Source of the DNA: Desulfamplus sp. | GTDB lineage: Bacteria > Desulfobacterota > Desulfobacteria > Desulfobacterales > Desulfobacteraceae | NCBI GenBank assembly: GCA_015232935.1 | Contig: JADFYT010000067.1 | Coordinates: 1 to 9,917, forward strand | DNA length: 9,917 nucleotides | Reading direction: 5' to 3' | Shown: positions 1 to 5,268 of the stretch, in pieces | How positions within the stretch are numbered: the first letter of the stretch is position 1 | Layout of the letters: each line of letters opens with the position of its first letter | Program-made: the position numbers and the translations under genes | The notes under the pieces: model-generated | What the model saw: the letters and a program-made list of their open reading frames with translations, nothing else | What the model was told of the DNA's origin: nothing | Databases searched by the model: none

Positions 1-343
1 AATGGAGAATTTTTTCACCTTTTTCTCAAGTTCAGTTACAAGATTTTCTACCTCAAGCTCTGCATCCTTGTCAGCCTCTTCTCTTGCAAGGGCAAGGAGT
101 GTGTCCGCGTCCTCGATATCCTGGTGTATCAATTCCCAGGCGTCTATGAGTTCTGAAATCCTTGTACGCTCTTTCAAAAGGGTGGTTGCTTTGTCTGTAT
201 CGTTCCAGAAATCCTCTTTAGCGATGAAACTCTCAAGCTCTCTCAAGCGGTTTTTTTTGACAGGCAGGTCAAAGATACTCCTGTAATTGCTCTGATTTTT
301 CGTACAGCCCGGTAATACTCTGTTTTATTAGTTCAAATGACAT
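1..343 (-). CDS. prfB: Peptide chain release factor 2 (RF2), N-terminal part, +1 frameshifted
   Basis: RF2 recognises UGA and UAA stop codons in the ribosomal A site and triggers release of the finished protein. Only the first 114 residues are in the window; the GGQ and SPF motif regions lie beyond its left edge. Zero-frame translation starts at the ATG at 343-341 with a good AGGAG ribosome-binding site seven bases upstream. It runs 24 codons (MSFELIKQ...LQEYL) and meets an in-frame TGA at 271-269. A +1 shift there opens the long frame beginning DLPVKKNRLRELE, followed by the typical RF2 N-terminal helical pattern (KEDFWND, then LLKERTRISEL). Any annotation that ignores the shift will split or truncate the gene. 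It follows the chemoreceptor gene on the same strand after 122 bp and may have its own promoter there, though none is obvious. Identification rests on the N-terminal pattern plus the diagnostic recoding site and is very secure. Confidence 0.97.
268..282 (-). promoter_or_regulatory. prfB +1 programmed ribosomal frameshift site
   Basis: Read on the minus strand the site is AGGAG-TAT-CTT-TGA-C. The internal Shine-Dalgarno-like AGGAG (282-278) lies three bases before the CTT slip codon (274-272), followed by the TGA stop in the poor-termination context TGAC. This is the same layout as the Escherichia coli prfB site (AGGGGGTATCTTTGAC), where scarce RF2 lets the ribosome slip from CUU to UUU and make more RF2. 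TGA is codon 25 here (26 in E. coli). The autoregulatory role is known for the family; the motif is read directly. Confidence 0.95.
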
Positions 344-387
344 ATCTGTTCTCCTGATTTTTGTTTTTGTATAAGCAAAGCCTTTTT

Positions 388-414
388 AGCCTCCTGTATT
401 TGTCACTGGAGGCT
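388..414 (-). other. Hairpin in the chemoreceptor-prfB intergenic region
   Basis: AGCCTCC (388-394) and GGAGGCT (408-414) are perfect 7-bp inverted arms with a 13-base loop. On the minus strand the stem is followed by AAAAAGGCTTT rather than a T-run, so it does not look like a standard intrinsic terminator for the upstream chemoreceptor. The AAGCCT at its 5' side could instead pair with the AGGCTT just downstream, giving two mutually exclusive stems in the prfB leader. No function is shown. It may be an end-of-transcript structure or simply a chance inverted repeat. Confidence 0.45.
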
Positions 415-465
415 TCTTGTGGCCATAATCTCATTGTTGAGGAAATCCCCTGAAAATAATGTTAA

Positions 466-2487
466 TCAAGCCAAATAAAGCTCGTCCAGGGCCAGAAAGA
501 GCTTTTCCCGTTCATCTTCAAATAAATTCATCAGGTCAGTTGCTTTTTGTCTCTCTCCGCGATGGTATAAATCCACGATTTGTCGCGCATAGGCGTGAAC
601 TTTTTCGTGATGTTGACCTACCACCTTAAATGCAGGAAATTCCTTGAGTGATTGGCCGCTCGGGCTGTCGTACCATTTACCGAAATCACATTCATGGTGG
701 TTGGAAACCTCTTCCGGTCTCAAGGCTTGCTGTCCGTGAAGAAGACTTTCCAGCCGAGAACGCCATCGAATATGAGCCCCTTTGACCGCACCAATATTAA
801 ATGGGGGATCAGGTATCTTGAACTTTAGCGTAATCTTATTGAGTCTGGTTGAGAGTTTTTGCAAATATCTGGCACTTACCCTGATCTGGGCACTGTTGTT
901 GAGCGTTTCATCAGCGGACAATTTGACCTCGGAGATCTCTTTTGATATCTCGTCAGCAACTCTGGAACTTGTGTCCACATTGGCATTGACCTGTGTTATT
1001 CCATGAGTGGCCTCAGATAGATTTCTGGATATCTCCTGAATAGCAACGGACTGACCATCTACCGCTGTTGTGATAGTTGTGCCTATCTCATTGATCTGAC
1101 TTATAATATCTGTTATTTTTTGTATTTGGTTTATAGTATCAATTGTGGATGATTGAATGCTGCTAATTTTTTCCTTGATCTCCACAGTAGCCTGGGCAGT
1201 CTGTTTGGCCAGCTCTTTGATTTCGTTGGCTACCACGGCAAATCCCTTGCCTGATTCACCTGCTCTGGCCGCTTCAATAGTTGCGTTCAAGGCCAGCAGA
1301 TTGGTCTGATCAGATATTTCGGAAATCACTTCAACAACCTTGCTGATATCTTTGGCTGCGATTCCCAGTTCATCTATCTTGAGTGTCGTGCTTTTGGCCT
1401 GGGCAACTGCCTCGTTGGTGATTTTATGAGATTTTTCTGAATTGCTGGTTATCTCCTTGACAGTGCCTATCATCTCTTCAGTGGCCATGGTCACAATATT
1501 GACATTGCCGGAAACATGTTCACTGGCAGCGGTCATGGTATGCATGCTGGAGCTCATTTTCATGGCAGATGCCTCAACTGCATGGGATTTATCTGAAGTC
1601 AGGTCGGCACCCAGATTCATCTGATCGGAAATGGTGCCAAGCTCCTTGGCAGAAGCGGTCAATGTAATAATGCCGTTATTTATCTCTCTGAAGAGTTTGC
1701 TCATTTTGGAAACAAGGCTATTTAATGACCTGGCCAATGTACCTATCTCATCTTTCTGGTCTATACCAAGAGTTTGCGTAAAGTCACCCATCGATAATTG
1801 CTCAATAAATGCGGCAGCCCTGGCAGTGGGAGCGGTAACAGAAGAAGCTATCAGGACTGACAGCAACACGCCTATTACTATGGCAATAACAGTCATTGTA
1901 ATTACATAGCGACGCGTTTCTGCAGCTTGTTTGAGCATGGTTTCATCGCTCATAACCCTTTCGTTGGCCGAGTTGCGAATGGCATGCAGCAGTTCTTGTA
2001 CCAGGGCCAGTGACGGCAGTGTTTTTTTGTTCAGAACTTCAGCGGCAGCAGCCAATCCGGTATTCCTGTCGGCATGTGTTTCCATTATCTGGTTTATCTC
2101 GATGACTGATCCATGTAACTGGTTATGAGGAATTTCTATTTTTTTGACCAGATCCGCCATGTCTGGATAAGAATCTATCAAATCCTTGCGTCCTTGACCG
2201 TAAAGCCATTGGCCAAAACCACACTTGTGGTCGTCGGTTTGCACATCAATCTTGCGAGATTGGGAATCAGTCCACAGATGATTGATTTTGTTGATCCAGT
2301 TAAGGTGGTCAACCTCTTTTTGTGCCAGTAATCCGGCAAGTTGATTGCCAAGTATCACGGTTTTCGCATTTTGCGTTACTGTGCCCACTCCATTATAGCC
2401 AAAAATACCTATGACTACCAACAGCATCAATACAATTCCGAATCCGAAAAACAGTTTGTTGCGAAATCTGATATCTTTCCAACGCAT
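466..2487 (-). CDS. Methyl-accepting chemotaxis protein with two CZB zinc-binding domains
   Basis: This 673-residue transmembrane chemoreceptor would signal through CheW/CheA to the flagellar motor or a related output. A short basic N-terminus precedes TM1 (about 13-32), a periplasmic region (33-194) and TM2 (about 195-217). A HAMP domain follows (about 213-270), then a long coiled-coil signalling domain with its hairpin tip at about 388-425 (SDQTNLLALNATIEAARAGE). The periplasmic region has a CZB signature: H61 in DHLNW, C89 in CGFGQW, then H121 and H125. A second, canonical CZB occupies about 570-640: H572 in HIRW, C600 in CDFGKW, H627 and H631. CZB domains bind zinc through three His and one Cys and have been linked to zinc and hypochlorous-acid sensing. 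The start has an AAAGGAGT ribosome-binding site six bases upstream. No C-terminal NWETF-type CheR tether is present. It lies between lnt and prfB behind an inverted-repeat element, so it is probably transcribed separately. The ligand is unknown. Confidence 0.96.
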   Translation of the reverse strand: MRWKDIRFRNKLFFGFGIVLMLLVVIGIFGYNGVGTVTQNAKTVILGNQLAGLLAQKEVDHLNWINKINHLWTDSQSRKIDVQTDDHKCGFGQWLYGQGRKDLIDSYPDMADLVKKIEIPHNQLHGSVIEINQIMETHADRNTGLAAAAEVLNKKTLPSLALVQELLHAIRNSANERVMSDETMLKQAAETRRYVITMTVIAIVIGVLLSVLIASSVTAPTARAAAFIEQLSMGDFTQTLGIDQKDEIGTLARSLNSLVSKMSKLFREINNGIITLTASAKELGTISDQMNLGADLTSDKSHAVEASAMKMSSSMHTMTAASEHVSGNVNIVTMATEEMIGTVKEITSNSEKSHKITNEAVAQAKSTTLKIDELGIAAKDISKVVEVISEISDQTNLLALNATIEAARAGESGKGFAVVANEIKELAKQTAQATVEIKEKISSIQSSTIDTINQIQKITDIISQINEIGTTITTAVDGQSVAIQEISRNLSEATHGITQVNANVDTSSRVADEISKEISEVKLSADETLNNSAQIRVSARYLQKLSTRLNKITLKFKIPDPPFNIGAVKGAHIRWRSRLESLLHGQQALRPEEVSNHHECDFGKWYDSPSGQSLKEFPAFKVVGQHHEKVHAYARQIVDLYHRGERQKATDLMNLFEDEREKLFLALDELYLA

Positions 2488-2513
2488 ATTTTACTCCTTT
2501 AAAGTTACAGGTA

Positions 2514-2599
2514 TCGTAAAAAGTCAACTGGCCAAAATTGGCGTTCAATAAAAGAAATGGGTTATTACCCTGAAAATGCCAACTTCGGACTTTTTACGA
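2514..2599. repeat. Inverted-repeat element (12-bp perfect arms) between lnt and the chemoreceptor gene
   Basis: TCGTAAAAAGTC (2514-2525) and GACTTTTTACGA (2588-2599) are perfect 12-bp inverted arms enclosing 62 bases. Inside are further nested pairings: GCCAA (2531-2535) with the TTGGC/GCCAA pair near 2578-2582, and a small GGGT-TATT-ACCC hairpin (2559-2570). The whole 86-bp unit could fold into one long imperfect hairpin on either strand. It begins 11 bases after the lnt stop and ends shortly before the chemoreceptor ribosome-binding site. It could terminate lnt transcription, or be a small non-autonomous dispersed (MITE-like) repeat. No clear target-site duplication is visible and no second copy occurs in this window. 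Confidence 0.6.
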
Positions 2600-2610
2600 G
2601 GTCATCAAGG

Positions 2611-4305
2611 TTAGCACTGTTTGGGGCTGTTTTTTAAAAAAGTCCGCAATTTTAACACACCTGCCACGCCAATTGCAAACAGGCAGATGAATGCAAAAAA
2701 ATCTCCATAAGATGAATAGATTGTCTTTATGGTCAAAGATGGCATGGAGTTAGTCAAAAAACGCTCCTCAAATAAATTGGACACCTGAAGAATCTTGCCT
2801 GAAGGGTCAATAAAACCGCTGATTCCGGTATTGGCTGCCCTTGCAACAGCTCTTCTGTTTTCGATCGCACGAAATGTGGCCATGGTAAAATGTTGCCATG
2901 GTGCTGATGTATATCCAAACCAGGCGTCATTGGTCATGGTTATCAATATCTGCGCACCATTTTTGACCGCTACTCTTGAAAGATAGGGAAAAATCATCTC
3001 AAAGCAGATCTGTACACCAGCACTTGATCCATTGAATGCAAGCGGAGCTACGTCTTTTTTTCCTGAAGAGAAATCTCCTGACTGTGCAATAATTTTTCCA
3101 AGAAACGAGAGATATCTGCCAAAGGGAACATACTCACCGAAAGGAACCAGATGAACCTTGTCATAACTGCCTGTGACAACTCCAAGTTTGTTGATCATGT
3201 ACGCCCTGTTGAATATATCATATGTCTTTGATGCCTCATCAACCTTTCTGAAAGCCGGACTTCCTATCAAAAATGTGGTTTCTGACTCCTTTATGCATTC
3301 ATCAACCATGGCTGACATTTTCTTGTTCCATGAGTAGTAAAAGGGCAGGGCGGTTTCCGGCCATACTATCAGATCCGGTTCAAGTTTTGCCGCTTGTCTT
3401 GAGAGTTGGCAATATTTTGTGATGGTGCTCTCCTGATAATCCTCATCCCACTTGAACACCTGTTCGATGTTGCCTTGAACTACAGAAATATTTACTCTTT
3501 CGCTTGCAGCAGAGATCTTTTCAATACTTGCGATCCTGATTTTGCCATATGAGAATAATCCTGAAAATATAGCCACAAGACAGAACGCCCATAGTATGGT
3601 TTCTCTTTTTCCGGCTGCTTGTCCGGTTGTCTGTATAGCAGACATGAAAGTTTGTCTGGAGGGTATAGGAAATGCTTTGCTGACCGGTGATGTAGCTCCA
3701 TTGGTCAACTCGTTTCCGGAGGGTACAAAAAATGTTATCCAGACCATTGAGAGAACACCGTTGGTCAATACAATTATAAAAGAGACGCCATAAACAGAAG
3801 TGATATCAGCAATCTGTACAAGATTAAGGTTCATGTATTGAGAGTAGCCGGCAAGTCCCCAGGGAAAACCGGTAAAAAGTATTGACCGGATATATTCAAG
3901 GCAAACCCACAGTAGTGCCGCAGTCAAAGGCATCAGAGATTTTTTGTCAGCGGCTCCGAACAAGTTTATTCCCCAGGCGAAAACAGCGGGATATAATGCC
4001 AGATATCCTGCAAGCAGCAGCAGTATGGGCACCGCAAGATACAGAGGAAGCTGGCCATATACGCTGATGGTTGGCACAATCCAGTATATAAGGCATAAAA
4101 AATGACAGATTCCCATGACAAATCCGGTTTTGAATGCCTTGTTAGCACTAAGTTTCCCGTCAAGCCTGTACAAGGAGAGGATAAGCGGAACCAGGGCGAC
4201 CCATGCAAGCCAGGAAAGATCAGCTTTGGGAAATGACATTGTTAACAGAAAGCCGCTGAGCATGGCCGGGGTATATTCAGAGAGTGTAGTCAGAAAATTC
4301 TTCAT
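2611..4305 (-). CDS. lnt: Apolipoprotein N-acyltransferase
   Basis: Lnt transfers the third acyl chain from phospholipid to the N-terminal cysteine of diacylated lipoproteins at the periplasmic face of the inner membrane, the last step of lipoprotein maturation in Gram-negatives. The N-terminal half (about 10-255) is a multi-pass membrane domain. Residues about 270-525 form the periplasmic nitrilase-like domain. The catalytic triad is visible: E317 in WPETALP, K383 in YDKVHLVPFGEYVPF and C434 in QICFEMIFP. One more hydrophobic helix (about 535-553) closes the protein. At 564 residues it is about 50 longer than E. coli Lnt, largely because of a linker at about 195-235. That linker contains a diverged 20-residue tandem duplication (listed separately). 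The ATG at 4305 gives a normal family N-terminus but has no strong ribosome-binding site. The gene lies 38 bp after the nuclease gene and probably shares its transcript. Intact and expected to be active. Confidence 0.97.
   Translation of the reverse strand: MKNFLTTLSEYTPAMLSGFLLTMSFPKADLSWLAWVALVPLILSLYRLDGKLSANKAFKTGFVMGICHFLCLIYWIVPTISVYGQLPLYLAVPILLLLAGYLALYPAVFAWGINLFGAADKKSLMPLTAALLWVCLEYIRSILFTGFPWGLAGYSQYMNLNLVQIADITSVYGVSFIIVLTNGVLSMVWITFFVPSGNELTNGATSPVSKAFPIPSRQTFMSAIQTTGQAAGKRETILWAFCLVAIFSGLFSYGKIRIASIEKISAASERVNISVVQGNIEQVFKWDEDYQESTITKYCQLSRQAAKLEPDLIVWPETALPFYYSWNKKMSAMVDECIKESETTFLIGSPAFRKVDEASKTYDIFNRAYMINKLGVVTGSYDKVHLVPFGEYVPFGRYLSFLGKIIAQSGDFSSGKKDVAPLAFNGSSAGVQICFEMIFPYLSRVAVKNGAQILITMTNDAWFGYTSAPWQHFTMATFRAIENRRAVARAANTGISGFIDPSGKILQVSNLFEERFLTNSMPSLTIKTIYSSYGDFFAFICLFAIGVAGVLKLRTFLKNSPKQC
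3649..3768 (-). repeat. Imperfect 60-bp (20-residue) tandem duplication inside lnt
   Basis: Two adjacent 60-bp blocks align without gaps at roughly two-thirds identity. GGAGGGTA near 3658 recurs near 3718, and CATTGGTCAA near 3699 recurs as CGTTGGTCAA near 3759. In protein terms residues 180-199 (LTNGVLSMVWITFFVPSGNE) are followed by 200-219 (LTNGATSPVSKAFPIPSRQT). The first copy ends a membrane helix. The second has become a soluble Ser/Pro-rich linker, accounting for part of the extra length of this Lnt. Confidence 0.6.
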
Positions 4306-4343
4306 TGTAATAATGGATGTCCGGTCGGGTCTATTTTTGATGA

Positions 4344-5246
4344 TTACTTTCGTGGATTTCTTTTACGCCACGCTTTAGGGCTTTCATAGTTGGCACCAAG
4401 TGACCATATACCCCTGTAACCTCTTTTTGCCTCTTTTTCCGCCTTTTTGTAAACAGCAATATCAAGATTGCCAGGGGTAGAACCTCTGTAAACTTCAGCC
4501 ATGCCTTGCCTGACCATCTCAAGATTTACAAGAGTTCCGTCTGATGCGAACACTTCTGCCAGAAGTCTGTTGTACCTGTCTGTGTTATAATTTTTAATAT
4601 GAATATCTTTTCTCTCAAGCATTCGGGTTAAAGCATATTTTGCCTCCTGACTGAAGGGTTGGCCTCCATAGCTGCCGCCTGATTTCTGGCTCTTCTTACC
4701 GCCTGTTTCAGGGGCGTCGATTCCTGCAAGTCTTACCATCAGGGCCATACCCGCACCTTCTATTTTAATGGAGTCACCGTCATATATCTTGATGACTTTA
4801 AAGGCTATATTCAGTTTCCTGTCAGTATTGATCCTGTCAGTTTTTGTGTTGATATGAGCATTGTTGTTTTGATTCGCAACTTCATTGGTCATGTTCTGTT
4901 CAGTTGTTGATGTTGCAGTCTGCTGCAAATCCTGCCCGTCTTCATAAGGTTTTTCATTACCATTTTTTTCCGTATAGGTCTGAACCTCTTTGGCAGATGA
5001 GGATGGACGTACATTGCTGTAGTGCTGGACACCCTTTTCATCTGTCCAGAAAAAGATATCCCCGCAAAGGGCAGGGGACAGCCCTGATAATAATATAATC
5101 AGCATCGTTGCAATTATTGCCGGATTGAAATTGCTGAACAGTAAGATAGTTAGCCTGGCTGCAATTATTGAAGTTAAATTCCTGAACAACAAGGTAAACG
5201 GACATGGCCAGATGGGAATCTGGCCACCCTCAAGCATCAAAACCAT
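4344..5246 (-). CDS. Exported DUF4124 / staphylococcal-nuclease-like protein
   Basis: A thermonuclease-family protein (SNase fold, calcium-dependent phosphodiesterase in the prototype), probably acting outside the cytoplasm. From the chosen start it has about 300 residues. A hydrophobic N-terminal stretch ends in LSGLSPALCG, a signal peptide or anchor. A DUF4124-like module follows at about 62-92 (FFWTDEKGVQHYSN), then an Asn/Thr/Gln-rich linker and an SNase domain at about 148-285. SNase active-site positions are all present: the DGDS aspartate (156), R172, D177 and E180 in VRLAGIDAPE, and R227 in TDRYNR. The frame is open further upstream, but longer starts would run deep into the preceding moeA-PBP gene. 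The start is genuinely uncertain: ATG 5246, ATG 5237, GTG 5258 and ATG 5105 all lack a Shine-Dalgarno sequence. 5246 is preferred because the upstream repeated segment differs by a 3-base indel that keeps this frame. Substrate unknown. Confidence 0.82.
   Translation of the reverse strand: MVLMLEGGQIPIWPCPFTLLFRNLTSIIAARLTILLFSNFNPAIIATMLIILLSGLSPALCGDIFFWTDEKGVQHYSNVRPSSSAKEVQTYTEKNGNEKPYEDGQDLQQTATSTTEQNMTNEVANQNNNAHINTKTDRINTDRKLNIAFKVIKIYDGDSIKIEGAGMALMVRLAGIDAPETGGKKSQKSGGSYGGQPFSQEAKYALTRMLERKDIHIKNYNTDRYNRLLAEVFASDGTLVNLEMVRQGMAEVYRGSTPGNLDIAVYKKAEKEAKRGYRGIWSLGANYESPKAWRKRNPRK
5110..5200 (-). repeat. Diverged tandem repeat of about 51 bp at the nuclease N-terminus
   Basis: GCAATTATTG at 5110 recurs exactly at 5161. 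The bases after each copy also align (AAATTGCTGAACAGTAAG against AAATTCCTGAACAACAAG) once a 3-base gap is allowed. In the nuclease frame this gives TLLFRNLTSIIA followed by TILLFSNFNPAIIA, two related hydrophobic segments. An indel of exactly one codon suggests the region has been translated, which supports a start upstream of 5105. Confidence 0.55.
5205..5226. other. Perfect 9-bp hairpin after moeA-PBP, at the nuclease gene start
   Basis: TGGCCAGAT (5205-5213) and ATCTGGCCA (5218-5226) form a perfect stem around a four-base loop, 43 bases downstream of the moeA-PBP stop. On the minus strand it is followed by TGTCCGTTTACC, which is not a clean T-run, so it is at best a weak intrinsic terminator. 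If the nuclease starts at 5246 the hairpin lies inside its coding sequence. If it starts at 5105 the hairpin is intergenic. Confidence 0.55.
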
Positions 5247-5268
5247 GATCTGTTTCACGGTAAATATA

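Noticed and set aside
2..286. Ser-rich 94-residue plus-strand frame
   Set aside because: It is the antisense of the RF2 N-terminal region. Its Ser/Leu-rich composition comes from the Glu/Lys/Arg codons of prfB.
388..414. Intrinsic terminator for the chemoreceptor gene
   Set aside because: The hairpin is present but is followed by A-rich rather than T-rich sequence on the transcribed strand, so it is recorded only as a hairpin.
5107..5120. Lipoprotein signal at the nuclease N-terminus (SPALCG)
   Set aside because: Leucine directly before the cysteine and proline in the box do not fit the lipobox rule, so an ordinary signal peptide or membrane anchor is more likely despite the nearby lnt gene.
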